Positions 51,477 to 61,044 of a DNA stretch of 64,000 nt are shown here, one piece after another. The position numbers and the translations under genes were made by a program. The stretch is from [Clostridium] scindens ATCC 35704 (GTDB taxonomy: Bacteria; Bacillota; Clostridia; Lachnospirales; Lachnospiraceae). Position 1 is the first letter of the stretch. Every line of letters starts with the position of its first letter. Where the stretch lies: assembly GCF_004295125.1 (NCBI RefSeq), contig NZ_CP036170.1, forward strand, positions 3,412,501 to 3,476,500. Reading direction: 5' to 3'. A model generated the notes under the pieces. That model was given only the letters and a program-made list of their open reading frames with translations. It did no database searches and had not been told where the DNA came from.

Positions 51477-52631
51477 TTAAATCCAATTCCCTATTAATTC
51501 CCGTATCTTTTCCTCGCTGCCCTTCATAGAGCCCTGCGCCATTTCCGGCTTTCCGCCGCCTCTTCCCTCAAATGCCTCATTCAGCATCCTGCACAGAGGA
51601 CGGACGTCTTCCCTTCCGCTCCCTATGACATAACGGTAGCCCAGATCATCGGTTCCTGTAAACACCGCACATACTACCGCGCCTCTTCCCAGCAGCAGGT
51701 TCATGAGATCTCTTGGAGCATTTCCTGAAAGCGACGGGTCGAATACAGCCGTCACCTTGCCTTCCACAGGAATCTGTGCCGCCTGATAAGACAGCAGTTT
51801 CTGCTGGAGGGAGGCCAGTTTTCCCTTCAGGCTGGCCTGTTCTTCCTTCATACGCTCCACCGCGTCAGCTACTTCATATTCCTTGGCACACAGAAGCGCG
51901 GATATCCTCTTGGCATTTTCATCCTTGATCTCATAATCCAGAAGCGCCCTGCGGCCGCAGAGCATGCTGATGCGTTCTCCGCCTTTATACTTTGCCATGC
52001 CCACCAGCTTGATCAGCCCGATCTCTCCAGTCCGCTTCACATGTGGCGCGCAGCAGGCGCACACATCGTATCCTGGTACCGTCACGATACGGACCTGGCC
52101 GTCGATCTCAATCTTGCTGCGGTACTCGAGTTCTTTTAATTCCTTTTTGGAAGGATAACTGATCTGGATATCCAGATTCTGAAAGACCGCCCGGTTAGCC
52201 TCCTGCTCGATCTCTTTTAATGCTTCCCTTGGAATGGGCCCGTTAAAATCCATGGTGCAGTAATCGCTGCCCAGGTGGAAGCCTACATTGTCATAGCCAA
52301 ATCGCCGATGGATCAGGCCGGAGACCATGTGCTCTCCCGTATGCTGCTGCATCCTGTCGAATCGCTGTTCCCAGTCGATCCTGCCTGCTACCATTCTGCC
52401 GATTTCCAGCGGCGCCGCCGTCGTGTGGAAGATCACATCTTCCCGCTCCTTTACATCCAGCACTTCTACGTCATCCAGATATCCGGTATCCGCATACTGG
52501 CCGCCCCCTTCCGGGAAAAAGGCGGTGCGATCCAGCACCACCTCATACTTGTCTTTTACCGGACGGCAATCCAGCACTTCTGCCTCAAATTCTTTCCTAT
52601 GGCTGTCATTATAATATAATCTGTCCGTCAC
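51477..52631 (-). CDS. Alanyl-tRNA editing protein (AlaX-L-like)
   Basis: 384 residues. It resembles the editing half of alanyl-tRNA synthetase: FFPEGGGQYADTGYL, HTGEHMVSGLIHRRFGYDNV (zinc HxxxH) and CACCAPHVKRTGEIGLIKLV, then a coiled coil and DHHA1-like end (RGGGKPEMAQGSMKG). It lacks the aminoacylation core. The role is hydrolysis of Ser- or Gly-tRNA(Ala). It lies 3 bp after argS and is probably in its operon. Confidence 0.92.
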   Translation of the reverse strand: MTDRLYYNDSHRKEFEAEVLDCRPVKDKYEVVLDRTAFFPEGGGQYADTGYLDDVEVLDVKEREDVIFHTTAAPLEIGRMVAGRIDWEQRFDRMQQHTGEHMVSGLIHRRFGYDNVGFHLGSDYCTMDFNGPIPREALKEIEQEANRAVFQNLDIQISYPSKKELKELEYRSKIEIDGQVRIVTVPGYDVCACCAPHVKRTGEIGLIKLVGMAKYKGGERISMLCGRRALLDYEIKDENAKRISALLCAKEYEVADAVERMKEEQASLKGKLASLQQKLLSYQAAQIPVEGKVTAVFDPSLSGNAPRDLMNLLLGRGAVVCAVFTGTDDLGYRYVIGSGREDVRPLCRMLNEAFEGRGGGKPEMAQGSMKGSEEKIRELIGNWI

Positions 52632-52634
52632 GTC

Positions 52635-54401
52635 CTACATCCTCTCCGGCGCTTCAAATCCCAGCACGTCTATGCATGCTTCCAGCACTTTTTTTGCCAG
52701 TATCAGCAAGGCAATGTAACTCTTCTGCCTGGCCTCGTTCTCTTCTGATAGAATCTTCGTCTCGTGATAGAAACGGTTAAATGCATTGGCCACGTCGTAG
52801 ATATATGCGCATACCTTATGAGGCGCCAGTTCTTCATATGCCGTCTCCATTACCTCATTATATTTTGCCACTTCCAGCATCAGAGCCTTCTCGCTCTCAT
52901 TATGGGCGCTCTCGATCGCAAGTCCTTCAAAGGATTTCCCCTGTGCCTGATATTTATTCAGGATGGACTTGATTCGGACGATGGTATACAGGATGTAAGG
53001 CCCTGTGTTGCCCTCAAAAGAAGTGAACCGGTCCACATCGAATACATAATCTTTGGATGCCTGGTTTGACAGGTCTCCATACTTGATTGCCGACATGCCC
53101 ACGATCTTTGCCGTCTCTTTTGCCTCATCCTCTGCCACGGTACGGTTCTCGGCAATCTTCTTATACATCTCCTCTTCAATCTCCGCAATCAGGTTCTCCA
53201 GGCGCATGACACCGCCCTCCCTGGTCTTGAAAGGCTTTCCATCCTTGCCGTTCATAGTACCAAAGCCCAGGAATCTTAAATGCGTCTCCTCTGGCACGAT
53301 CCCCGTCTTCTTAGACGCGCGGAATACCTGCAGAAAATGCAGTTCCTGGCGCTTGTCCACTACATAGATGATCTTATCCGGATGGTAATCCGCTTCCCTT
53401 TGCACCAGGGTCGCCAGATCCGTAGTTCCATATAAGGATGCTCCGTCGGATTTCTGTATCATGCAAGGCGGCACTTCCTTGGTATCCGTCTCTTCCTGGA
53501 CGTCTATCACCAGCGCCCCTTCATCAATGTGCGCGTATCCTTCCTTTTTCAGACGCTCGATCATATCCGGAATATAGGCCTGGGCATCTGCCTCGCCCTT
53601 CCATAGGTCGAATTCTACATTCAGGTTGGCATAGTTCCTCTTCAAATCAGCCACAGATATATTCATGATGTGATTCCACACTGCCGTATAACCCCGGTGC
53701 CCGTTTTGCAGCAGATAGGTTGCATTTAGCGCCTCTTCTCTATATGTCTCATCCTCTTTTGCCTTCTGGCTTGCCGTGGGGTAGATCTCTTCCAGCTCGC
53801 TGATGGTAAATGGCGCCTCGCTTGGATACTCTCCCTGGAAATTATCATCAAAATACGGAAGCTGCGGCTTACGCTCCCGAAGTTCCGTTATGATCAGTCC
53901 CATCTGGTATCCCCAGTCGCCCAGATGGATATCTCCCAGAACCTCATGTCCCATCTTTCTGGCAATCCTCTTAATACTCTCCCCGATGATCGCGGAACGC
54001 AGATGGCCTACATGAAGCGGCTTTGCCACATTGGGCCCGCCATAATCTACCAGAATCATCTTTGGCTCTTTTGCTTTTTCTACTCCCAACTCGTCGTCTG
54101 CCCCCATATCATTCAGGAACCCGGCCACATAGTCATTTCTGAGTTTCATATTAATAAAGCCTGGCTTTACCGCATTTACTTCCTCAATGCATCTGCTGTC
54201 CTTTAAGTTCTCTGCCACGGCCTCGGCGATCATGATCGGTGCCTTCTTATATGCCTTTGCTCCCGCCATAGCGCCGTTACATTGGTATTCGCACAAGTCC
54301 GGGCGGTTCGAAAGGGTCACCTTTGCATAGGACCTTTCATATCCAGCTTTTTCAAATGCCTCCGCCAGTTCGTCTGCAACGAGATCTATTATTTTCTTCA
54401 T
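52635..54401 (-). CDS. argS: Arginyl-tRNA synthetase
   Basis: 588 residues. The class Ia HIGH-type motif is in NVAKPLHVGHLRSAIIGES (~133). The KMSKS place is occupied by MNGKDGKPFKTREGGVMRL, the usual variation in this type of ArgRS. A C-terminal DALR anticodon-binding domain ends the protein (HKVCAYIYDVANAFNRFYHE). A GGAGGAAT-type site precedes the ATG. It is divergent from the flavin reductase-rubredoxin gene, with about 185 bp between them. Confidence 0.97.
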   Translation of the reverse strand: MKKIIDLVADELAEAFEKAGYERSYAKVTLSNRPDLCEYQCNGAMAGAKAYKKAPIMIAEAVAENLKDSRCIEEVNAVKPGFINMKLRNDYVAGFLNDMGADDELGVEKAKEPKMILVDYGGPNVAKPLHVGHLRSAIIGESIKRIARKMGHEVLGDIHLGDWGYQMGLIITELRERKPQLPYFDDNFQGEYPSEAPFTISELEEIYPTASQKAKEDETYREEALNATYLLQNGHRGYTAVWNHIMNISVADLKRNYANLNVEFDLWKGEADAQAYIPDMIERLKKEGYAHIDEGALVIDVQEETDTKEVPPCMIQKSDGASLYGTTDLATLVQREADYHPDKIIYVVDKRQELHFLQVFRASKKTGIVPEETHLRFLGFGTMNGKDGKPFKTREGGVMRLENLIAEIEEEMYKKIAENRTVAEDEAKETAKIVGMSAIKYGDLSNQASKDYVFDVDRFTSFEGNTGPYILYTIVRIKSILNKYQAQGKSFEGLAIESAHNESEKALMLEVAKYNEVMETAYEELAPHKVCAYIYDVANAFNRFYHETKILSEENEARQKSYIALLILAKKVLEACIDVLGFEAPERM

Positions 54402-54588
54402 CTTGATTCCTCCTTGTTGATCTGAATAATATCTTTGAAATCCAGTATACTATTACAGTCTCATTTAGTTATTTTATCACAAGGATTTCCAGGCAACAAC
54501 CATATCTTAAAACTCTTATTGCAAAAAATCCAGGAAAGTGCTATATTATTAGTAACAATTATTATTATTAAATAAAGGAGGATTTCTT

Positions 54589-55245
54589 ATGAACCCAAAC
54601 GTTTTTCGCAACCTGTCCTATGGCGTCTATGTAGTGTCTTCCCTTGATGGAGACCGCAATACCGGCTGCATCGCCAACAGCATCATGCAGATCACCTCAT
54701 CCCCTGCGACAATCGCCTTAAGCATGAATCATGATAACTATACCAATTCCTGCATTTCAAGGACCGGCAAGTTCGCCATATCCATTCTGTCGGAAACTTC
54801 CGACCCAGGCCTGATCGGATGCTTCGGCTTCCGTACAGGAAGGGATGTCAATAAATTCGATGACATCGATTACACCGTCAAAGAAGGACTTCCCATCGTC
54901 AAAGATTCCTGCGGCTATATCGTCTGCCGCCTCATTGATAAGATGGAGGCCTCGACCCACACCGTCTTTTTAGGCGAAGTTATCGACGGGGACGTCATTG
55001 GCTCAGATCCTGCCATGACCTATTCCTATTACCATAAGGTTGTAAAAGGCAAGAGCCCCAAGAACGCTCCTACCTATCTTCCTCAGGAAGACGAGCCTGC
55101 CAGCGATTCCGGCGCAAAGTGGGTATGCAGCATCTGCGGATACGTCTACGATGGGGATATCCCCTTCGAAGAACTTCCAGATACCTACGCCTGCCCGATC
55201 TGCCATCAGGGAAAAGATAAATTCCTAAAGACCGGCGATTCATAA
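54589..55245 (+). CDS. hrb: Flavin reductase-rubredoxin fusion (high-molecular-weight rubredoxin)
   Basis: 218 residues. Residues 1-150 are an FMN-binding flavin-reductase domain ([40 protein letters not shown]). Residues ~175-215 are a rubredoxin with two CxxC knuckles ([28 protein letters not shown]). In Moorella the same fusion passes electrons from NADH:rubredoxin oxidoreductase to a diiron flavoprotein for NO or O2 removal. GGAGG precedes the ATG. Monocistronic with a strong terminator. Confidence 0.92.
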   Translation: MNPNVFRNLSYGVYVVSSLDGDRNTGCIANSIMQITSSPATIALSMNHDNYTNSCISRTGKFAISILSETSDPGLIGCFGFRTGRDVNKFDDIDYTVKEGLPIVKDSCGYIVCRLIDKMEASTHTVFLGEVIDGDVIGSDPAMTYSYYHKVVKGKSPKNAPTYLPQEDEPASDSGAKWVCSICGYVYDGDIPFEELPDTYACPICHQGKDKFLKTGDS

Positions 55246-55266
55246 TTACAGATGCGCGGACGCTAT

Positions 55267-55318
55267 GCCGGCCGGAAGGGAATCCCTCCTCTTTGGGGTT
55301 CCTTCCCGTCCGGCTTTT
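55267..55318 (+). terminator. Terminator of the flavin reductase-rubredoxin gene
   Basis: GCCGG..GGAAGGGAA and TTCCTTCCcgtCCGGC form a long interrupted GC-rich stem followed by TTTTCTT. It separates the gene from the GntR operon. Confidence 0.85.
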
Positions 55319-55353
55319 CTTCTGCATTTTCCCATTCATATTTCATCTTACCC

Positions 55354-55398
55354 TTGACATTTCCCCTCACATGTATTATTGTACTATATAGATAATAC
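55354..55398 (+). promoter_or_regulatory. Promoter and GntR/YtrA-type operator
   Basis: TTGACA (55354-55359) and TATTGT (55377-55382) are 17 bp apart. Immediately downstream is the imperfect inverted repeat GTACTATATAGATAATAC (55381-55398), the usual form of a YtrA-type operator. Autoregulation by the GntR protein of this operon is likely. Confidence 0.7.
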
Positions 55399-55426
55399 AA
55401 CAGATCTCAAAAGCGAGGTGAAGAGA

Positions 55427-55795
55427 ATGCCATGGGATTTAGATAATGACCGCCCAATCTATCTTCAGCTGATGGAAAAAATCCGGCTAGATATCGTGGC
55501 CGGCGTATATAAGCCAGGGGACAAGCTGCCCTCTGTCAGGGATCTTGCACTGGAAGCCGCAGTCAATCCCAATACGATGCAGAAAGCCCTGTCCGAGCTG
55601 GAGCGCAATGGACTTGTACATTCCCAGCGGACCAGCGGCAGGTTTATTACGGAGGATGAGAAGATGCTGAAACACTTAAAAGAGAGTCTCGCCAGTGAGC
55701 ACATCCGGGAATTCATTGAAAAGATGAAGCAGTTAGGCTTTCAGGAGGAAGAGACTCTGCGTTTAATACAGGAAGCTATAAAGGGGGAACACTAA
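55427..55795 (+). CDS. GntR-family regulator (YtrA subfamily)
   Basis: 122 residues from the ATG at 55427 (GAGGTGAAGAG in front). A winged helix at residues ~12-75 (PIYLQLMEKIRLDIVAGVYK, KLPSVRDLALEAAVNPNTMQ) and a short C-terminal helix pair, the YtrA layout without a large effector domain. It leads an operon with an ABC ATPase and permease 1 bp downstream, the usual arrangement for cell-envelope-stress ABC systems. Confidence 0.93.
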   Translation: MPWDLDNDRPIYLQLMEKIRLDIVAGVYKPGDKLPSVRDLALEAAVNPNTMQKALSELERNGLVHSQRTSGRFITEDEKMLKHLKESLASEHIREFIEKMKQLGFQEEETLRLIQEAIKGEH

Positions 55796-55796
55796 T

Positions 55797-56498
55797 ATGA
55801 ATCCAATCTTGGAATGCGTTGGTCTTTCTAAGAAATATAATAACAACTTTTACGCCCTAAACAATCTGAACCTTACCTTGGAGCAAGGTCAGATCGTAGG
55901 GCTGCTTGGGCCAAATGGAAGCGGAAAGACTACGCTGATCAAGCTGATCAATGACGCGCTGGTGCCTACCCAGGGAAAGGTGCTGATCGATGGGAAGGAG
56001 CCCGGAGTCGCTACCAAGAAGATTATCTCCTACCTTCCCGAGCGCACCTATCTGGACGATTCCATGAAGGTCAGGGATATTATCCAATACTTTGCTGATT
56101 TTTATGACAATTTTGTGACAGACAGGGCCTATCAGATGCTGACGGATCTGGAGATCAATGCCAATGCCCGTTTAAAGACCTTATCTAAGGGCACGAAGGA
56201 AAAGGTGCAGTTGATTCTGGTCATGAGCAGGGATGCAAGGCTGTACATCCTGGATGAGCCAATCGGCGGCGTAGATCCAGCTGCAAGAGATTATATCCTT
56301 CACACGATTCTCAGCAACTACAATGAGAATGCCACAATCCTTATCTCCACGCATCTGATTCATGACATCGAGAACATACTGGATCGGGTGCTGTTCATCC
56401 GTCAGGGTCAGGTGGCGCTCAATGCGACGGTAGATGAAATACGCCTGGAGCAGGGCAAGTCTGTTGATGGGTTATTCCGGGAGGTGTTCAGATGTTAG
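55797..56498 (+). CDS. ABC transporter ATP-binding protein (YtrB-like)
   Basis: 233 residues. Walker A GPNGSGKTTLIKL (~37), signature TLSKGTKEKVQ (~128), Walker B LYILDEPIGGVDPAARD (~150) and STHLIHDIENIL. A short version of the domain as in YtrB/BcrA-like exporters. It overlaps the permease by 7 bp. Confidence 0.95.
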   Translation: MNPILECVGLSKKYNNNFYALNNLNLTLEQGQIVGLLGPNGSGKTTLIKLINDALVPTQGKVLIDGKEPGVATKKIISYLPERTYLDDSMKVRDIIQYFADFYDNFVTDRAYQMLTDLEINANARLKTLSKGTKEKVQLILVMSRDARLYILDEPIGGVDPAARDYILHTILSNYNENATILISTHLIHDIENILDRVLFIRQGQVALNATVDEIRLEQGKSVDGLFREVFRC

Positions 56499-57322
56499 GA
56501 AAACTGATAAAATACGACATGAAAGCACTGAACCGCTTTCTTATTCTTATCCACGGGTTTCTTCTGTTTGCCGCGCTGCTGGTACGCTTCTTCCTGACCG
56601 GGCGCGTGCTTGTGGAGACACCGAAGGACGGTACATTGCTGGGCTTATCCTTCCTGCTGTTCTTCCTGATTATTATGGGCGTATCATTTGGAACCTTTAT
56701 AGTGATCACCGTCCGTTTTTACAAGAACCTGTTCTCTGATGAGGGCTACCTTACCCGCACGCTTCCGGTCACCAGCGGCCAGCATCTGCTGTCCAAGACG
56801 ATTGCCGGCAGCATCTGGGGAAGCCTCGATATGATTCTGCTGCTTGCGTCCTTTTATATTATTTCTGCCACTCCGTTCGTGGTGGACGCATTCAACAGTA
56901 ATAAAGACCAGATTCTCAGGGAACTGGGAGTCACCGGCAAATACGCCGGGGTGTCCTTGGGCGCCATCGTGGCCGGACTCTTATTCTTCCTGATCATCAG
57001 CGCTATTACCAGTGTGCTCACGATCTATGTTTCCATCATACTTGGGCAGTTATTCTCCGGCCACCGCATCCTGGGAGCCGTGGTTTCTTATTTTGCCCTT
57101 ACCACGGTCGTATCCGTCATATCCTTTGTCGTCATGGTAATCTATGGATCGTTCTCGGATACATTCTTGATTGCAAGCAGTTCTGCCCCGCCAGCGGACT
57201 TTAACTTCATCGCCTACATGATCGATATACTGAAGGTCACCACCGTCTTATCGCTGGTAGTCGATGTAGTGTTTTATATCTTGTCCTACTACATTATGAA
57301 AAAGAAGATCAACTTAATCTAA
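56492..57322 (+). CDS. ABC transporter permease
   Basis: 276 residues with six membrane segments (for example LILIHGFLLFAALLVRFFLT and LSFLLFFLIIMGVSFGTFIV). The start overlaps the ATPase stop. It partners the preceding ATPase; the substrate is unknown. A bidirectional terminator follows. Confidence 0.88.
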   Translation: MLGKLIKYDMKALNRFLILIHGFLLFAALLVRFFLTGRVLVETPKDGTLLGLSFLLFFLIIMGVSFGTFIVITVRFYKNLFSDEGYLTRTLPVTSGQHLLSKTIAGSIWGSLDMILLLASFYIISATPFVVDAFNSNKDQILRELGVTGKYAGVSLGAIVAGLLFFLIISAITSVLTIYVSIILGQLFSGHRILGAVVSYFALTTVVSVISFVVMVIYGSFSDTFLIASSSAPPADFNFIAYMIDILKVTTVLSLVVDVVFYILSYYIMKKKINLI

Positions 57323-57330
57323 TCAGCCAA

Positions 57331-57367
57331 AAGGCCATGAGTTCCGAGCGAACCTCATGGCCTTTTT
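57331..57367. terminator. Bidirectional terminator
   Basis: AAGGCCATGAG and CTCATGGCCTT form a perfect 11-bp stem with a 12-nt loop; T or A runs flank both sides. It lies between the convergent ABC permease and azlD genes. Confidence 0.9.
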
Positions 57368-57379
57368 ATGAATCTCTTA

Positions 57380-57712
57380 TTAGAATACAGCCTGGATTAG
57401 TACCATATAGAGGATCGTCCCGGCGCCGATGCTCAGAAGATTGTTCCTCTTCCAGACGTGCAGTCCGGCCGTAACCGCCACCGCTATGGCCTCAGGCAGC
57501 CCATGGGGCGCCTTCATCACGGGCGTAGCCTTCAGGCAGTATACCACCAGCATCCCGATTACCGCCGGAGTCAGTACCTTCCCCAGGTACTGGATCACGG
57601 CCGGAATCTCTTTCCCTTTCGGGAAGATCAGAAAGGGAACCACTCTGGTCGCAAATGTAGTCAAGGCAACCGTCAGGATCACAAGAAATGACATTGCTGC
57701 ACTTATTGGCAT
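57380..57712 (-). CDS. azlD: AzlD-family branched-chain amino acid export subunit
   Basis: 110 residues from ATG 57712 (MPISAAMSFLVILTVALTTF). Three to four membrane segments and the family phrase TFATRVVPFLIFPKGK. It overlaps azlC by 10 bp. AzlCD exports branched-chain amino acids or azaleucine; small subunit. Confidence 0.92.
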   Translation of the reverse strand: MPISAAMSFLVILTVALTTFATRVVPFLIFPKGKEIPAVIQYLGKVLTPAVIGMLVVYCLKATPVMKAPHGLPEAIAVAVTAGLHVWKRNNLLSIGAGTILYMVLIQAVF

Positions 57713-58410
57713 GTCCCATCCACCTGCCTTTCCAGCCTGGTCCTTGCGATAAAAAGAACCAGAATGATTAAAATCATGGACGGCAGCACGAAACTGTCCA
57801 TCCCGAATATCTGCAGGCAGATAAAGGATGCGGCCACGCCGATCATCTCTGGAATACAGTTCTTGCGATCCATCCACTGCTCTACAAATATCACCACGAA
57901 CAAGGCTGTCATGGCAAAATCAATTCCTTCTGAATTAAAGGGAATCAGCGTTCCGGCAAGCCCGCCGATGGCGGAGCCGATGACCCAGTAGGACTGGTTC
58001 ATGATGGATATGGCAAACAGGAATTTTTCTTCCTCCACCCCTTCTGGGACGTTTGTAGTACAAAGCAGAGAATAGGTCTCATCCGTAAGCCCGAATATCA
58101 TATACCAGCGTTTCTTTCCCATATTATGAAATCTCTCCAGCAGCGATATTCCGTAGAATATGTGTCGCACGTTCACCATCAGCGTCATGAATATCACCTG
58201 GATAAGTGAAATCCCAGGCACAAAAAAATTCACAGCCAGGTATTGTCCTGATCCAGCGTAGACCAGCAGGCTCATCAGCATTGCCCAGAGAAAGGAATAT
58301 CCCTTCTCTGCATACATCACGCCAAATGCTATCCCGATAAACAGATAGCCGGTCAGTACCGGAATCGTGTACGGGAAAGCCTTCTTAAATGCCATCTTAT
58401 AACCAGACAT
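57703..58410 (-). CDS. azlC: AzlC-family branched-chain amino acid exporter
   Basis: 235 residues from ATG 58410 (MSGYKMAFKKAFPYTIPVLT); a longer start at 58434 is possible. Six to seven membrane segments with GYLFIGIAFGVMYAEKGYSF, VNVRHIFYGISLLERF and GLTDETYSLL, which are diagnostic for AzlC. Large subunit of the AzlCD exporter. Confidence 0.92.
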   Translation of the reverse strand: MSGYKMAFKKAFPYTIPVLTGYLFIGIAFGVMYAEKGYSFLWAMLMSLLVYAGSGQYLAVNFFVPGISLIQVIFMTLMVNVRHIFYGISLLERFHNMGKKRWYMIFGLTDETYSLLCTTNVPEGVEEEKFLFAISIMNQSYWVIGSAIGGLAGTLIPFNSEGIDFAMTALFVVIFVEQWMDRKNCIPEMIGVAASFICLQIFGMDSFVLPSMILIILVLFIARTRLERQVDGTCQ

Positions 58411-58513
58411 ATGCTCCCATCCTTCGTCTCTCATTCCTTCTTAAATATAAACATCATAAAAGAGGCCAGTCCCCTGCATATCCCACAAGGGCCTGCCCCC
58501 TCCAAAACCTCGA

Positions 58514-59143
58514 TCAGCTTCCGGTAGAGTCTTCATAAGCATTTTTTAAATCTATTAGCGCTTCCTGAAGAAGTGCATCCGACTGCACAGCCTCATGATA
58601 CGCCGTCTGCGTCTCTTCAATCAGAGCCTGTACATCCTCATGCTGTGCGATTTCATTGATATAGGACTTTACATCCTCCTCTTCTACGGCTGCACTGACT
58701 TGATACCCGCCATCCTTGTCTTTGCAGACATATACGGTGCCAAGTCCCGGAACCTTTGTATAGATATCCTTTATCTTCATCTCATATCTGACAAATGCCA
58801 CATATGTATCCTTATACTTTCCAAGTTTAGTATATACCTTGATATTATCATAGGCTTCTACAAAACTTGCTTTATCTCCCAGCGACTGGTAATACTTGTC
58901 CACTACGCCGGTAATCTCCGGATATTCATCCATCCGAAGCGGATTCAGCTCCATGCTGCTGCATCCTCTGTTCTCCGTCTTCAGATCCTCTGAATTTGTC
59001 TTTTGTGCTTTCCGGGCTTTCTCGTTGGTAAGGCTGAATCCGGCTACTCCGATCACCAGTACAAGTACGGCCAGGGTTATGATAATGCCTGCCCTTCCCC
59101 GAACCTTGCGCCTGGCGGAATAGTCTTTGCTTCTTCCTTCCAT
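58514..59143 (-). CDS. Membrane-anchored extracellular protein, function unknown
   Basis: 209 residues from ATG 59143 (GGAGG at a spacing of 8). A basic head (MEGRSKDYSARRKVRGRAGI), one membrane segment (IIITLAVLVLVIGVAGFSLT), then an outside domain of ~160 residues with a DUF4878/NTF2-like feel (VVDKYYQSLGDKASFVEAYD, VFVRYEMKIKDIYTKVPG-like). No catalytic motif. It is next to tRNA-Arg on the same strand. Confidence 0.7.
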   Translation of the reverse strand: MEGRSKDYSARRKVRGRAGIIITLAVLVLVIGVAGFSLTNEKARKAQKTNSEDLKTENRGCSSMELNPLRMDEYPEITGVVDKYYQSLGDKASFVEAYDNIKVYTKLGKYKDTYVAFVRYEMKIKDIYTKVPGLGTVYVCKDKDGGYQVSAAVEEEDVKSYINEIAQHEDVQALIEETQTAYHEAVQSDALLQEALIDLKNAYEDSTGS

Positions 59144-59178
59144 AAGACTACCTCCACTTATAAGCACTTAAAAAAGTA

Positions 59179-59250
59179 CACACCCGGGCGGATTCGAACC
59201 GCCGCTCCCGCCTCCGGAGGGCGGTGCTCTATCCCCTGAGCTACGGGTGC
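59179..59250 (-). tRNA. tRNA-Arg (anticodon CCG)
   Basis: On the minus strand the cloverleaf reads: acceptor GCACCCG pairing with CGGGTGT, D-arm GCTCAGGGGATAGAGC, anticodon stem CCGCC-CTCCGGA-GGCGG with anticodon CCG, and T-arm GGCGGTTCGAATCCGCC. The discriminator base is G. CCA is not encoded. A T-rich stretch follows as terminator. Confidence 0.95.
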
Positions 59251-59364
59251 ATGTATGATTACCTTTATGAAATTGCCTTTGTAATATTAACACATTTATC
59301 CAAAAAAGTAAAGGAAATGATTACGACATTTCCTTTACTTTTTTATTTCAGGCGATTTTTCAAG

Positions 59365-60240
59365 CTAGATCCGCAATTTTTTCTGCTTCCGGTCATAATA
59401 GTACGCATGGTTTGAAAGCACTTCCTCCGGATCCACCTGCGTCTCATTGATCTCTTTCACCAGCCTGCTTAGTTCCGCCTGTCCTGGCGCCTCACTCTCC
59501 GGCACGATGATCACCTCATGGACGCTGCTTGGCAGCACATAATAATTTTCCTTAAGATAGTCGCCGATCTTTTCAAGCCTTCCTTCGTACAGGATCGCCG
59601 CTGCGCCGTAACTGCGGATCTCATTGCTTAAGATGTACATCATATCCTCTTTCCCCTTTTCTTCCATGCCCGTCAATTCCTCAATCACCGCCCGCATGGT
59701 CTGGAATTCATCCGGGAGCAGCACGTGGGTATTCCTGCATGCCCACCTATACACGCCCTCCATGGTCTCGCCCCACATGGCAAGATGCTCATTTCTTATC
59801 ATCATGGATGCAGTACCATAGGGAGTCACTTCCAGCAGTGCATAGAAGATCACCGCCAGGTCCAGATATCGTTTATGCGGCGCGTTTTTAAGCATCTGAC
59901 GATTGGATTCGCGGTTGACCAGATGATATATGATCTTCCCTCTGACACGCTCATAGTCCTTAATATAATCGCTTTCAAAAGAACTTCCAAATCGCACTTG
60001 TGCATACAGCCTTAAGATATCTCCCGCAATCTCCTCCACCGTTCCTCCATGCTGGAACTGCTGGTAGTACTCTTCCAGATAGATGGTGGGGGATATATTG
60101 ATTCCCTGCTCCACGATATTAAGCCCCTGCCTCCTTGTGCCGTTATTCTTGACCGCGGTGTGGATGGAAACGGTCACATTCTCTTGGATCCTCTCCTTTA
60201 CTTTCACTTCCACTGCCTGGATAAACTGGTAATAAGTCAT
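59365..60240 (-). CDS. DUF5688 family protein
   Basis: 291 residues from ATG 60240 (GGAAAGGAG in front): MTYYQFIQAVEVKVKERIQE, GLNIVEQGINISPTIYLEEY. The family is common and usually multi-copy in Lachnospiraceae; its function is unknown. No membrane segment or signal peptide. It may be distantly related to a domain found in ICE Ard proteins. Confidence 0.8.
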   Translation of the reverse strand: MTYYQFIQAVEVKVKERIQENVTVSIHTAVKNNGTRRQGLNIVEQGINISPTIYLEEYYQQFQHGGTVEEIAGDILRLYAQVRFGSSFESDYIKDYERVRGKIIYHLVNRESNRQMLKNAPHKRYLDLAVIFYALLEVTPYGTASMMIRNEHLAMWGETMEGVYRWACRNTHVLLPDEFQTMRAVIEELTGMEEKGKEDMMYILSNEIRSYGAAAILYEGRLEKIGDYLKENYYVLPSSVHEVIIVPESEAPGQAELSRLVKEINETQVDPEEVLSNHAYYYDRKQKKLRI

Positions 60241-60348
60241 AGAACTCCTTTCCTTATGGCAGCATGGTATTTTTTCATGGTAACGCGGCACGAACGCGCC
60301 TTTGAAAAGATAGAAAAATATGAGTTGATTGATTATGGTATTACAATT

Positions 60349-60379
60349 ATAAAAAAGCCCCGCAAAAATTGCAAGGCTT
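60349..60379 (-). terminator. Terminator of efp
   Basis: On the minus strand AAGCCTTGCAA and TTGCGGGGCTT pair with two wobble pairs, followed by TTTTTT. It lies 16 bp after the efp stop. Confidence 0.82.
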
Positions 60380-60394
60380 TTTTTACAATTAGCA

Positions 60395-60952
60395 TTATAC
60401 TCTGGAAAGATAGTCTCCTGTACGCGTGTCGATCTTGATCTTCTCGCCTGATTCAACGAACAGAGGAACCATTACCTGCGCGCCCGTCTCAACAATCGCC
60501 GGCTTTGTAGCGCCTGTTGCCGTATCACCCTTGAATCCAGGCTCTGTCTCCGTAATCTCAAGTTCTACGTTCAGAGGCGGCTCTATGGCAAATACGCTGC
60601 CCTGGTAAGAACTGAGCTTGACGTTTTCATTCTCTTTTACAAACTTCAGGGAATCCCCTACTGTGTCGTTATTGACAGCAATCTGGTCATAGGTCTCTGT
60701 GTCCATGAAATAGTAAAGATCTCCGTCGTTGTAGAGATACTGCATCTCTTTTCTGTCGATATGCGCGTTCTCAAACTTTTCTGTTGGGCGGAATGTCTTC
60801 TCAACAACGCCGCCGTTAATAATATTCTTTAACTTTGTACGTACGAAAGCCGCACCTTTTCCCGGCTTTACATGCTGGAATTCCAGAATCTGGAATACGT
60901 TTCCTTCAATCTCTACAGTAAGGCCGTTCTTAAAATCTCCTGCTGATACCAT
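60395..60952 (-). CDS. efp: Elongation factor P
   Basis: 185 residues, full length. It rescues ribosomes on polyproline. The N-terminal KOW-like domain has [17 protein letters not shown] around the tip lysine (~32); two OB domains follow ([23 protein letters not shown]-type end). AAGGAGG precedes the ATG. Confidence 0.97.
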   Translation of the reverse strand: MVSAGDFKNGLTVEIEGNVFQILEFQHVKPGKGAAFVRTKLKNIINGGVVEKTFRPTEKFENAHIDRKEMQYLYNDGDLYYFMDTETYDQIAVNNDTVGDSLKFVKENENVKLSSYQGSVFAIEPPLNVELEITETEPGFKGDTATGATKPAIVETGAQVMVPLFVESGEKIKIDTRTGDYLSRV

Positions 60953-61044
60953 TCTATAATCCTCCTTAGTCGTGCCCGGATGGCACTATACGTTCTTTCA
61001 CTTTTTTCATTCTATAATAGATTACGCCTTTTTTCAACCCTTTT

